This document shows, in pieces, positions 1 through 8,009 of a stretch of 18,714 nt of DNA. Origin of the DNA: an uncultured Neomegalonema sp. Its GTDB lineage: Bacteria > Pseudomonadota > Alphaproteobacteria > Rhodobacterales > Rhodobacteraceae. The stretch is from contig CALFWP010000108.1 of the NCBI GenBank assembly GCA_937927905.1, positions 1 to 18,714 of the forward strand, written 5' to 3'. The position numbers and the translations under genes are program-made. The number at the start of each line of letters is the position of its first letter. Positions within the stretch are counted from its first letter, which is position 1. Under the pieces are notes generated by a model, which saw only the letters and a program-made list of their open reading frames with translations, ran no database searches and had not been told where the DNA came from.

Positions 1-2003
1 CATTCACGACCATGAGCGGGCGGGATGTTGAACTGCAGATCTTTGTGCGTCCGGGCGATGAGGATAAATGCGATTACGCCATGGATTCGCTTAAGCGTTC
101 GATGAAATGGGACGAAGAGGCCTATGGCCGCGAATATGATCTGCCGCTGTTTATGATTGTCGCGGTGGATGACTTCAATATGGGTGCGATGGAGAATAAG
201 GGGCTGAATATCTTCAACACCCGCCTCGTGCTTGCATCGCCTGAAACCGCGACGGATGCCAATTTTCTCGCCGTAGAAAGTGTGATCGCCCATGAGTATT
301 TTCACAATTGGACCGGCAACCGCATCACCTGCCGCGACTGGTTTCAGCTTTGCCTCAAAGAAGGCCTGACGGTTTTCCGGGATCAGCAGTTTTCCGAGGA
401 TATGCGCTCTGCGGATGTTCTGCGGATCAAAGAAATCGGGATGTTGCGCGCGCGGCAGTTTCGCGAGGATGCCGGACCGCTGGCCCATCCCGTGCGGCCT
501 GAAGAGTATATTGAGATCAATAACTTTTACACTGCGACCATCTATGAAAAGGGTGCGGAAGTTATCCGGATGCTGCATACGCTGGTCGGCGCGGAAGGGT
601 ATCGTAAGGCAACGGATCTTTACTTTGAACGCCACGACGGACAGGCGTGTACGATTGAACAGTTCCGGCAGTGTTTTGAGGATGCCACGGGCCTTGATCT
701 GACGCAATTTGCGCTCTGGTGGTCACAGGCGGGGACACCGCGCCTTTCGGCATCGCTTGAGCAGGAGGGAGCGGAAACGGTTCTGGCCCTGCGCCAGCAC
801 ACCGCCCAGACACCCGGGCAGGAGGGCAAACAGCCACTGCATATGCCGGTCTCGGTCGGCTTTTTGTCTGCATCAGGCGAGCCGCTATCTCTCACATATG
901 ATGGTCAGGCCGGCGAAACCCATGTGCTGGAACTGACCGGCGCGGAGCAGGTTTTCCGCTTTAACGGTACGTCGGAAAAACCGGTTCCCTCGATCCTGCG
1001 CGGGTTTTCCGCGCCGGTGATACTGGAGTATGAGCGCGCGCCGGAGGAGCTGGCGCTGCTTTTGTCGTTTGATACGGATGCTTTCAACCGTTGGGAGGCA
1101 GGGCGTGAGCTGGCGCTTTTGACCCTGAATGGTTTTTTGAACGGAGAGCCGCTCAATCCGCTTTACCCTGAGGCGCTTTCAAGGGCGTTGGAACGCGGAG
1201 GCGATCCGGCATTTCTGTCATTGCTTTTGTCAACGCCATCGGATGCGATGCTGGCCGATCATCTGGCACAGCGCGGCAATGTCGTGGACCCTGATGCGGT
1301 TGCCGCTGCGACAAAGGCATTGAACAAAGCGGTGGCGAAGGCGGGTGAGGCCGCATTGATGGCCGCCTATCACGCCAATGCAACACCCGGCGCTTTCAGT
1401 CCCGACGCCGCAAGTGCCGGCAAACGTGCGCTGAAACTGACCGCGCTGACCCGCCTTGCCGATCTGGAGACACCCGCGGTCCGCGATCTTGCTGCTGCGC
1501 ATTTTGAAACCGCTGATAACATGACCGACAGTGCCGGAGCGCTGAGTGTGCTGGTTTCTCTGGGCGGGGACGAGGCGGAAAAAGCGCTGGGTGCATTCCA
1601 TGAGCGCTGGAAAAACGATCCGCTGGTTTTGGATAAATGGCTGATGCTGCAGGCCACTGCCCCGGGTGGGGACACATTGGAACGGGTACGTAAAATCCGG
1701 GCTTCGGATGGGATTGACTGGATCAATCCGAACCGCTTCCGCTCGCTCGTCGGTGCGTTTGCGGCCAATCATCACCGCTTTCACGCGGCGGACGGGTCCG
1801 GCTATGCCTTTTTTGCGGAACAGCTTGAATGGCTGGATAGCATGAATCCCCAGACCACGGCGCGCATGGCTACGGCTTTTGAGACATGGCGCCGTTTTGG
1901 CGGGCCGCGCCGTGAAAAAATACGTGCCGAGATGCAGCGGCTTGTGGACCGGCCCGCCTGTTCCCGTGACCTTTTTGAGATACTGACGCGGTTGCTCGGG
2001 TGA
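1..2003 (+). CDS. pepN: Aminopeptidase N, C-terminal part (5' end outside window)
   Basis: M1-family zinc metallopeptidase that removes N-terminal residues from peptides in the cytosol. The reading frame is already open at base 3, and the residues before the first Met (FTT) match the family, so the Met at 12 is internal and the gene starts upstream. Visible motifs are the substrate-binding GAMEN (about bases 183-197) and the zinc motif HEYFH (about 291-305), followed by NWTGNRITCRDWFQLCLKEG, which supplies the third zinc ligand (Glu). The remaining part is the long helical C-terminal domain of the E. coli PepN type, ending normally at TGA 2001-2003. The N-terminal beta-domain is missing from view only because of the window edge. 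The next gene begins 32 bp downstream on the same strand, so cotranscription is possible. Identification is very secure. Confidence 0.96.
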   Translation, partial: FTTMSGRDVELQIFVRPGDEDKCDYAMDSLKRSMKWDEEAYGREYDLPLFMIVAVDDFNMGAMENKGLNIFNTRLVLASPETATDANFLAVESVIAHEYFHNWTGNRITCRDWFQLCLKEGLTVFRDQQFSEDMRSADVLRIKEIGMLRARQFREDAGPLAHPVRPEEYIEINNFYTATIYEKGAEVIRMLHTLVGAEGYRKATDLYFERHDGQACTIEQFRQCFEDATGLDLTQFALWWSQAGTPRLSASLEQEGAETVLALRQHTAQTPGQEGKQPLHMPVSVGFLSASGEPLSLTYDGQAGETHVLELTGAEQVFRFNGTSEKPVPSILRGFSAPVILEYERAPEELALLLSFDTDAFNRWEAGRELALLTLNGFLNGEPLNPLYPEALSRALERGGDPAFLSLLLSTPSDAMLADHLAQRGNVVDPDAVAAATKALNKAVAKAGEAALMAAYHANATPGAFSPDAASAGKRALKLTALTRLADLETPAVRDLAAAHFETADNMTDSAGALSVLVSLGGDEAEKALGAFHERWKNDPLVLDKWLMLQATAPGGDTLERVRKIRASDGIDWINPNRFRSLVGAFAANHHRFHAADGSGYAFFAEQLEWLDSMNPQTTARMATAFETWRRFGGPRREKIRAEMQRLVDRPACSRDLFEILTRLLG

Positions 2004-2035
2004 TACGCAGTGCGGGAACTGAGTCATGAGAAGAG

Positions 2036-2845
2036 ATGCATGTGATTGAAGAGAGCAGACAGACCGCACTTGATGCCCTTGCAGACCGCCTTGCAGCCGC
2101 GTGGAAAGAAAAGGGCGTCATCGGTTCAATTGCCGAACAGGATATCCCGCGCAGCAGGCTTGAATCCTATTACACACAGGACAGAATGGCCGCAGCTTTG
2201 GCCCTGCCGTCAAAGGGCTGGAAGATTGGGGCAACGACGGTTGCGGTTCGAAAACGCGACGGGCATGAGGATATCATCCCGGGGCGGCTGTTCGAGCCGT
2301 CGGTCTTTTTCGGTGAGCAGCTGACGATTGATCTGGGGGCGTGCCCGAATCCGCGCGTTGAGCCGGAATTCGGTTTTCGTCTCAAAGCGGATATGCCTTT
2401 GCGGGATACGCCATGGACTGCAGAAGAGGTCGCACCGCTGGTGTCGCTCTATGCGGCGCTGGAAATCATCGGAACGCGCTTTGAGATGCCGGGTGCATCC
2501 AAAAGTGATCTTTCGCTGATGAGCGTTGCCGATAACGGGGTATGCATTGCCGGTGTTTTCAACCCGGTGTCCCATGAGGCGCAGGGTTTTGATTATGCGC
2601 GGCACGACATTACTCTGACGGTGAATGACGGTGCGGTGGCGGATAACCTTTTCGGGGATATGCGGTCCGATCCGTTCGAGACAATTGCTGCACTGGCAAA
2701 CCTGCTGGCGCACAAAAAGCTATCCCTTCATGCCGGTGATCTGTTGCTGTCGGGCACACTGACCGTGCCGCAGGCAGTGACAAAAGGCGGACGCATCAGA
2801 GCGAATTTCGGGGTTCTGGGGGCGTTTGATGTCGCGTTCACTTAG
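2036..2845 (+). CDS. 2-keto-4-pentenoate hydratase-like protein (FAH superfamily)
   Basis: About 269 residues, the usual size for MhpD/2-oxopent-4-enoate hydratases of the fumarylacetoacetate hydrolase superfamily. These add water to 2-hydroxypentadienoate-type intermediates, classically in aromatic meta-cleavage pathways. The segment GWKIGATT followed later by NPRVEPEFGFRL fits the fold; the acidic pair in VEPEFGF is at the usual divalent-metal site. The C-terminus contains the family-like LLSGTLT stretch. The start is ambiguous: ATG at 2036 lies only a few bases after GAGAAGAG, whereas GTG at 2042 has better spacing from the same purine run, so the protein may be two residues shorter. No ring-cleavage dioxygenase or aldolase is next to it, so the true substrate is unknown. 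It is followed after 29 bp by an oxidoreductase on the same strand. Confidence 0.85.
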   Translation: MHVIEESRQTALDALADRLAAAWKEKGVIGSIAEQDIPRSRLESYYTQDRMAAALALPSKGWKIGATTVAVRKRDGHEDIIPGRLFEPSVFFGEQLTIDLGACPNPRVEPEFGFRLKADMPLRDTPWTAEEVAPLVSLYAALEIIGTRFEMPGASKSDLSLMSVADNGVCIAGVFNPVSHEAQGFDYARHDITLTVNDGAVADNLFGDMRSDPFETIAALANLLAHKKLSLHAGDLLLSGTLTVPQAVTKGGRIRANFGVLGAFDVAFT

Positions 2846-2874
2846 TCACGCGGGGTTTGTGCAGGAGAAGGCCT

Positions 2875-3912
2875 GTGGCTGAAATACGACTGGGACTGGT
2901 CGGGGCCGGTGTGATCGGACAGCGCCACATCGGGGCAATCCGTGACTGTGACGATATTGAATTATGCGCGATTGCCGATCCGTCTGCGGTGGCTGAAAAA
3001 ACGGCACATGAGGCGGGTGTCCCGCTTTTTGCCGATACAGCATCCATGCTGGCCGGAGCGCAGTGCGATGGTGTAATTATCAGTACGCCGACCGAGCATC
3101 ATTTGCGCCCGGCACTGTCGGCACTGAAGGCCGGGGCGCATGTGCTGATTGAAAAACCGATCTGTGCAACGGTTGATGAGGCACAGCAGATTGTTGCCGG
3201 GGCCACGAAAACAGGCCTGCATGTGCTGGTCGCTCATCAGCGGCGGTATTATCCGCAGGTCGAAAAGGCGCGCGATCTGGTACAGGGCGGTGCGCTCGGC
3301 CCGCTGGTCGCGGTCAGCGGTCAATGGACGCTGCGCAAGCATGAAAGCTATTACGATCCGGATTGGCGCAAAAAATGGCAGGCCGGTCCGGTCGTCACCA
3401 ATCTGATTCATGACATGGACGCTATGCGCTATATTTGCGGCGAAGTCGAAAGTGTGATGGCGGAGGTTGGCAGCCCCATTCTCGGCTGGGAAAAAGAGGA
3501 TGTCGCGGCGCTGACCATACGGTTTTCCTCCGGCGCACTCGGCAGCTTTATCCTCTCCGATCAGGCAACGTCGCCCTGGACGTGGGAAATGGCGCTGGGC
3601 GAAAATATTTCGATTCCCCGGACCGGTGAGAATGCCATGCGCTTTATGGGGCGGGACGGGTCGCTGGAATTTCCGAATCTGGTGCTGTGGAACCATGCGG
3701 CACCGCCTTTTGACTGGACACAGCCGCTGACCCGCGAAGCTTTTCCGCTTACGGCGGAGGATGCCTATACGGTTCAGATGAGGCATTTTGCGGCGGTCAT
3801 TCGCGGTGAAGAACCCCCGCGCATTGATGCCGCCGATGCAACGCGCAGTCTGGCGGCCACTGTCGCGGTGATGGAAAGCGCACGGACAGGACAGCGTGTG
3901 AGCCTTGCTTAA
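2875..3912 (+). CDS. Gfo/Idh/MocA-family NAD(P)-dependent oxidoreductase
   Basis: About 345 residues. The N-terminal Rossmann domain begins RLGLVGAGVIGQRH, a GxGxxG dinucleotide site. It is followed by STPTEHH and the family hallmark HVLIEKPIC, whose Lys in EKP contributes to catalysis. The C-terminal half is the alpha/beta substrate domain, with NLIHDMDAMRY providing the conserved His/Asp-bearing helix. I chose GTG 2875 because AGGAG at 2863-2867 lies 7 nt upstream; an in-frame TTG at 2857 would place that SD inside the gene. Family members oxidise or reduce sugars, inositols and related polyols; the substrate cannot be read from sequence. It lies between the hydratase-like gene and aroQ on one strand, suggesting, but not proving, a small catabolic unit. 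Confidence 0.9.
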   Translation: MAEIRLGLVGAGVIGQRHIGAIRDCDDIELCAIADPSAVAEKTAHEAGVPLFADTASMLAGAQCDGVIISTPTEHHLRPALSALKAGAHVLIEKPICATVDEAQQIVAGATKTGLHVLVAHQRRYYPQVEKARDLVQGGALGPLVAVSGQWTLRKHESYYDPDWRKKWQAGPVVTNLIHDMDAMRYICGEVESVMAEVGSPILGWEKEDVAALTIRFSSGALGSFILSDQATSPWTWEMALGENISIPRTGENAMRFMGRDGSLEFPNLVLWNHAAPPFDWTQPLTREAFPLTAEDAYTVQMRHFAAVIRGEEPPRIDAADATRSLAATVAVMESARTGQRVSLA

Positions 3913-3993
3913 AGAGTTGAACGGCATCCGTCCGTGTGGGAAACGCTATTGTAAGTCGTGATACACAATGAGTTGTAATGAGGAAGTGATCCG

Positions 3994-4437
3994 GTGAGCA
4001 ATCTTGTCTATGTGCTGAACGGCCCGAACCTGAATTTGCTCGGACAGCGCGAGCCGCATCTTTACGGGCATGAGACACTCGCTGATGTGGAGGCGCAGTG
4101 CCGTGCGGTTTGTGATAATCAGGGCCTGGAACAGCGCTTTCATCAGTCGAACCGTGAATATGAAATTATAGATTGGATTCATGAGGCGCGGGACAATGCG
4201 TTCGGCATCATTATCAATGCGGCGGCCTTTACACATACCTCGGTCGCCATTCTCGATGCTCTGACCGCGTTTGAGGGGCCGGTGCTGGAGGTCCATGTCT
4301 CTAACATTCACAAGCGGGAGGCATTCCGGCATTTTTCCTACGTCAGCCAACGGGCCGAAGGCATGATTGCCGGATTTGGTATCCAGGGTTATGCGCTGGC
4401 CATGCAGCGGATGGGAAAACTTTATCGGGACCGCTAG
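3994..4437 (+). CDS. aroQ: Type II 3-dehydroquinate dehydratase
   Basis: 147 residues, full length for the small dodecameric type II dehydroquinase, which converts 3-dehydroquinate to 3-dehydroshikimate in the shikimate pathway or, in some bacteria, in quinate breakdown. Key elements are NGPNLNLLG (9-17), the catalytic Tyr24 in LYG, NAAAFTHTS around Asn75/His81, the catalytic His101 in HVSN and Arg112 in FRHFSY. Start is GTG 3994, with GAGGA about 9 nt upstream. Some usually conserved spots differ: Leu87 stands where an Arg is common (AIRDAL), and SNREYEIIDWIH replaces the more usual SNHEGELIDWI. In alphaproteobacteria aroQ commonly precedes accB-accC; here it precedes a DUF4864 gene, so this may be a second, catabolic or specialised copy. 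Confidence 0.93.
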   Translation: MSNLVYVLNGPNLNLLGQREPHLYGHETLADVEAQCRAVCDNQGLEQRFHQSNREYEIIDWIHEARDNAFGIIINAAAFTHTSVAILDALTAFEGPVLEVHVSNIHKREAFRHFSYVSQRAEGMIAGFGIQGYALAMQRMGKLYRDR

Positions 4438-4501
4438 GCGGTGGACAGCTTGCCGGTCCGCTTCCCTGCGCTACCATCTATCGGGCAAACCGGAGAAAAA
4501 T

Positions 4502-4924
4502 ATGAGAGCGCTGAACTCTATATTCGCGGCATCTTTTTGCCTTGCTCTATCCCTGTTGCCTGCCGCAGCAGAAGAACCGGAGGGCGCACAGGCCGCGCGC
4601 TCCGTGATCCAGTCCCAACTCGATGCGTTCCGGGATGAGGCGATAGCGCGAGCCTATACGTTTGCGGCCCCGAATATTAAGCGGATTTTCCCGACGCCTG
4701 ATGTGTTCGGGCGGATGGTCCGCAACGGTTATCCGATGGTCTGGAATCCTTCGGATATCGAGTTTCTTGACGCTGCCCCGCGCGGTGACGTTATTATCCA
4801 GCGTTTGCGGATCGTGGACCAGGCTGGTGTACCATTTATCGCGGAATATGCGATGCGCAATGTGGACGGCGTCTGGCGCATTGCCGGTGTCGAAATCTTA
4901 AAAGACAATAGCTTCGGCGCGTAA
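4502..4924 (+). CDS. Secreted DUF4864-type protein
   Basis: About 140 residues. I chose ATG 4502 because GGAG lies at SD distance (CCGGAGAAAAAT before ATG) and the protein then begins with a typical signal peptide: MRAL, a hydrophobic core (FAASFCLALSLLP), then AAA followed by EEPEG as a likely cleavage site. The frame is open further upstream, but that would bury the signal sequence. The mature part resembles small NTF2-like/DUF4864 proteins: a helix with QSQLDAFRDEAIARAY, then a region with FPTPDVFGRMV and YPMVWNP, then beta strands ending WRIAGVEILKD. No catalytic residues are evident and no function is known to me. It ends 7 bp before the convergent yjbF stop, so the two transcripts probably overlap at their 3' ends. 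Confidence 0.8.
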   Translation: MRALNSIFAASFCLALSLLPAAAEEPEGAQAARSVIQSQLDAFRDEAIARAYTFAAPNIKRIFPTPDVFGRMVRNGYPMVWNPSDIEFLDAAPRGDVIIQRLRIVDQAGVPFIAEYAMRNVDGVWRIAGVEILKDNSFGA

Positions 4925-4931
4925 GCGCGCC

Positions 4932-5624
4932 TCAACAGCCGTTTTGTGTCAAATCCAGCGTCAGTGCCTGCTGATCAGTCGAGAAAAACTGCAGCGGTGC
5001 GAGCTTCGGGTGGATCCACTGCCGCGAGCACTCGATCGTATCATCCGCTTTTGTCCAGTAGCGGTTTGTAAAAGCCTTATCTTCGAAATAGCGGCTACAG
5101 ATTTCATCAATCACAGCCCCGCCGTTTTTGCGTGGCCGACTAGTGAATTCGCAGCGCACTGTATCCTGTTTAATCCGGCTTTTTTCCCAGTATTCGTAAA
5201 TCCGCTCTATGGTTAGTTCGTCTTTTGCAGCCTTATTCAGACCTGCAAATATAGGTGTATCCGCAGGCAGGTAAACCCCGTTCAGGTCAGTGCCCAGGCC
5301 GGAGGTCCGGGTTACAAAACCTTTGTTCATCGAAATGACAAACCCGTCCGGTGCAACATAGGTCAGACTCTGACCGCTTTCTGCAACCAGCGGAATTGCG
5401 ACACGGATATCATTAAATCCGACGATCAAAGGAGGACCGGACGCGGCTGCCGTGGCCGCAATGCCTCTTGGAAGTGTATCTTCCTTTGGTTCCAGTCCAG
5501 TGCTGACCCCGGTTATCTGGGAGATATCGCCGAGCGCTTTGCCGTAGATAAAGTCTCCATTCGAACAGGCGGAGAGAATTGAAAAACAGATCGCTGAACA
5601 GACAGCCAGACCGTATCGTATCAT
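4932..5624 (-). CDS. yjbF: YjbF-family outer-membrane lipoprotein
   Basis: About 230 residues. ATG 5624 is chosen because a strong AAGGAGG lies 5 nt upstream and the protein then starts with a lipoprotein signal: MIRYGLAVCSAICF followed by the lipobox LSAC, with Cys about 20 residues in. A longer open frame upstream has no such signal. The mature sequence has the YjbF/GfcB (YmcC) pattern: a first strand region with IVGFNDIRVAIPLV, then GQSLTYVAPDGFVISMNKG and TRTSGLGTDLNG, which is the recognisable family core. These lipoproteins occur in the yjbEFGH and gfc (group 4 capsule) operons, where they support polysaccharide export. The SD overlaps the TAA of yjbH, indicating tight translational coupling. 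yjbG/gfcC and yjbE are not adjacent. Confidence 0.88.
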   Translation of the reverse strand: MIRYGLAVCSAICFSILSACSNGDFIYGKALGDISQITGVSTGLEPKEDTLPRGIAATAAASGPPLIVGFNDIRVAIPLVAESGQSLTYVAPDGFVISMNKGFVTRTSGLGTDLNGVYLPADTPIFAGLNKAAKDELTIERIYEYWEKSRIKQDTVRCEFTSRPRKNGGAVIDEICSRYFEDKAFTNRYWTKADDTIECSRQWIHPKLAPLQFFSTDQQALTLDLTQNGC

Positions 5625-5629
5625 AACGC

Positions 5630-5636
5630 CCTCCTT
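5630..5636 (-). promoter_or_regulatory. Ribosome binding site of yjbF
   Basis: AAGGAGG on the minus strand, 5 nt before the ATG at 5624. It fixes the yjbF start and overlaps the stop codon of yjbH, so ribosomes ending on yjbH finish directly on this site. Confidence 0.85.
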
Positions 5637-7794
5637 AATGTGCAAATGTGTCCCATTGCGGTGAAACTTCGCGCTGCAAACCGTCACGGACAAGTCCGAA
5701 TAATCTTGAGCCGGGTCTCAGGCGCTGACCTCCATCGCGCTGGATCGGGCGCAGATTAAGCGAGGCGCGTGATTTTGTGTCCCGCTGCAGACCCCAATCC
5801 AGAGGGATGGAGAGCGTCAGACCCTTGTCGAAACTGCCCTCGCCGAATTCGTCAAAGGGCACATCCGTGAAGCTTGCAAAGGCCCCGACTTCCCAGCCGT
5901 TCGGAAAGCGTTTTGACACTTCAAAAGTAGCACCCCAATCCTGTGCAAGATACCGGCCCGCATGAATGGCTAAGTCCCAGTCTTTTAAGGGGGTATCATA
6001 GTAGAGACTGACATGGCCTGTTACAACGTCGTAATCCTGAAAAGAAAACAGCGTGTCAAAGTCACGCTGGCGCGCGTAATAGACTTCTCCGCCAAGGGCA
6101 ACGCGGGAATTGGGCGGTGTCCAGAGGACTTCACCACCTGCACCGGCAAACATCTGCTCTAAAAGGCCGGCTGTAACTTTGCCATGGACATTGGGCGCGA
6201 CGTCGAAAACGTAATCGCCTGCAAGCCGGAATACACCGACATCGGTTTCCTCACTGTATCTGTTGGCCTCACTGCGCACACGCGGTAAGACCGAGTTCGA
6301 TGGCCGGTTCGCTTCATCAAGGTTGCCGATGATTTCGGTGCCGACAGTTGCGGAAAAGCTCAGACCCGGCAGGAGCTCGACACTGCCTTTCGCAAGCGCC
6401 CGCAGTTCGGCGCGCAGAGGATCGTCAGGGTCGAAAAGGCCATAAACAAGATCCGGTCCGATAGACCAGTCAAACTTAGGGTAGCTGTCAAAGTTTTTGA
6501 CGGTGCCGTTTACCGGTTCCGTGCCGGGTGCTATATAGGCAAAGCCCAAAGATGGTGGATCAACGGAATACCCGATCTCTCGCGCCGAGGCTTCCAGTGT
6601 GTTACGGTTAAGTTTTATTTCGGAAATATCCAGCGCACGATTTTCAACAACCACATAGAATGTTTCGATATGTGCGGGGGCATAACGGGATAGTATCCTT
6701 GCGGTGCGACCAACCGCCTTTGCCGTGGAACGGTAACGGTTGTTCGTGATCTTTAAGCGAAGAGCGTCGCGTCCCGCCTCATAGCTGATAAGATCAATTC
6801 CAAGGCGATTAAGGTCGCTTTGCAGCGTTTCACCGAAGGTGATGTCTTTGGTTTCGATCGGTGTAAAGACAGGCGGCGCGATTGGAGCCAGCAATCCGTC
6901 CGGTCCGCCATCCTGTGCCGGAATATGTTCACGCAAATAAAATAACGGTGGCGGGTCGCTGTTCGGTTTATCCTGCGTCACTTCAGCTACAGGAGCGGAA
7001 AAACTTGCCTGCAGATTGATGTCATCAAGCCCGAGATAAGATGCGGCGAGCTGGACACCGGGCGAGACATTATAGATTGCCCCGAAATTAAAAGGATTGT
7101 CATTTCTGTCCTGAACAACCGCATTGTCATCGCTGTCATATTCGGCAACCAATTGCAGCCCGTCAATCGGGGTCTGATAGGACACGCCACCGAAAAAGCC
7201 GATGTCTTCACCACTGAAGAAATTGAAATTAACTTCACCGCCCTGATCACTTGAATCGTTACGTGTTGCAAAACGTTGCGAGATATCAGTAAGGGGGTTG
7301 GATGCATCTGCTCTGGAGCCTAAACGCCCCCAACCGACGCCGAATGATAAATCAAGCGGCCCGATCTGCTTGCTGGCAACGATGTATTCACCGGCGAAAA
7401 GGCCGGTTCCGAGAAAATCCTGAAGCCCGACTGCGACCTGAGGGATGTAAGTGCCTTCATTCCAGAGTTTGAGTTTGACATCGAACTGGCGGTCGAACGT
7501 GTCACTTCTTCCTTCGATTTCAAAGCCTGTATAGCTGAAAGTGGTTTCAAGCCATGGTGCCGCCTGGAATGTCAGAGCATAGCGTTGTTGCTGGTCATTC
7601 CAGCTGACCGATGTGGCCAGAGTTGAATCCGGCGCAAAGCGGGCTGTGCGTGTTTTCAACAGGCCGATGCCGCCATACTGACTGTGGATTGGTGCGGCCG
7701 ACTGTTCCGGTTTACCGAAAATATCCGCCGCCGCCGGAGTGACAATCGCGGAGGTGAGGAGGAGAGCGAGCAGGGCTTTGGAGTGAAGCGTCAT
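5635..7794 (-). CDS. yjbH: YjbH-family outer-membrane exopolysaccharide-export protein
   Basis: About 719 residues. I chose ATG 7794 because the sequence then begins with a signal peptide (MTLHSKALLALLLTSAIVTP, then AAAD as cleavage region); a frame-open ATG at 7866 would add 24 unhelpful residues. The mature N-terminus contains YGGIGLLKTRTARF, the characteristic start of YjbH-type beta-barrels, followed by many alternating beta strands. A central soluble part (about residues 310-420) includes RLGIDLISYEAGRDALRL and AGRTARIL-like stretches. A second barrel part follows, and the C-terminus has LFGLVRDGLQREVSPQWDTF, typical of the family. YjbH is thought to form part of a secretion route for an extracellular polysaccharide. 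It is the first gene of a yjbH-yjbF pair, separated by 10 bp. Minor uncertainty concerns the precise start only. Confidence 0.9.
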   Translation of the reverse strand: MTLHSKALLALLLTSAIVTPAAADIFGKPEQSAAPIHSQYGGIGLLKTRTARFAPDSTLATSVSWNDQQQRYALTFQAAPWLETTFSYTGFEIEGRSDTFDRQFDVKLKLWNEGTYIPQVAVGLQDFLGTGLFAGEYIVASKQIGPLDLSFGVGWGRLGSRADASNPLTDISQRFATRNDSSDQGGEVNFNFFSGEDIGFFGGVSYQTPIDGLQLVAEYDSDDNAVVQDRNDNPFNFGAIYNVSPGVQLAASYLGLDDINLQASFSAPVAEVTQDKPNSDPPPLFYLREHIPAQDGGPDGLLAPIAPPVFTPIETKDITFGETLQSDLNRLGIDLISYEAGRDALRLKITNNRYRSTAKAVGRTARILSRYAPAHIETFYVVVENRALDISEIKLNRNTLEASAREIGYSVDPPSLGFAYIAPGTEPVNGTVKNFDSYPKFDWSIGPDLVYGLFDPDDPLRAELRALAKGSVELLPGLSFSATVGTEIIGNLDEANRPSNSVLPRVRSEANRYSEETDVGVFRLAGDYVFDVAPNVHGKVTAGLLEQMFAGAGGEVLWTPPNSRVALGGEVYYARQRDFDTLFSFQDYDVVTGHVSLYYDTPLKDWDLAIHAGRYLAQDWGATFEVSKRFPNGWEVGAFASFTDVPFDEFGEGSFDKGLTLSIPLDWGLQRDTKSRASLNLRPIQRDGGQRLRPGSRLFGLVRDGLQREVSPQWDTFAH

Positions 7795-8009
7795 ATGTCG
7801 GTCCCCGGATACGGTTTTCAATATGGTTAACTCGTATTGACCGGTTTTTAAAAGCGCAATCTCCATTAAGGTTATTTACGGATTTAAGCCTGAATAGAGC
7901 TGTTTTTGCTAAAACTTTTGCTGAATTTTATATATCTCCGGTTGTGGTTTTTGCTGTGGTTAACGCCGTAAGTGTCCGAATCTGATACGGGAGCTTGGCC
8001 CGCGCCGGT
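7795..8009 (-). promoter_or_regulatory. AT-rich leader/promoter region of yjbH-yjbF
   Basis: A 215-bp gap between the end of the DMT transporter gene and yjbH. It is clearly AT-richer than its surroundings. On the plus strand the heptamer TTTTGCT occurs three times (7904-7910, 7916-7922, 7949-7955), and GTTAAC occurs on both sides (near 7829 and 7960). A TATATA run near 7930 could be part of a minus-strand -10 region. No single promoter is convincing, but this is the only place a promoter for yjbH-yjbF could lie close by. Confidence 0.4.

Noticed and set aside
12..14. ATG at 12 as the start of pepN
   Set aside because: The frame is open from base 3 and the codons before it fit the PepN family; the full N-terminal domain is missing, so the gene starts outside the window.
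1230..2069. Long open frame on the minus strand (279 codons)
   Set aside because: It lies antisense inside pepN, has no recognisable motifs and low-complexity Arg/His/Pro-rich composition; it reflects the codon bias of the opposite strand.
2962..3927. Long open frame on the minus strand (321 codons)
   Set aside because: Antisense to the clearly recognisable Gfo/Idh/MocA gene; no motif or SD.
5625..5693. Upstream in-frame ATG 5693 for yjbF
   Set aside because: It lies within the yjbH coding region and would bury the lipoprotein signal; the strong SD points to ATG 5624.
7795..7866. ATG 7866 as the yjbH start
   Set aside because: It would place 24 extra residues before a clear signal peptide beginning at ATG 7794.
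7819..7965. CtrA-type sites (TTAA-N7-TTAA) upstream of yjbH
   Set aside because: GTTAACC half-sites occur, but the second TTAA is not at the required spacing.
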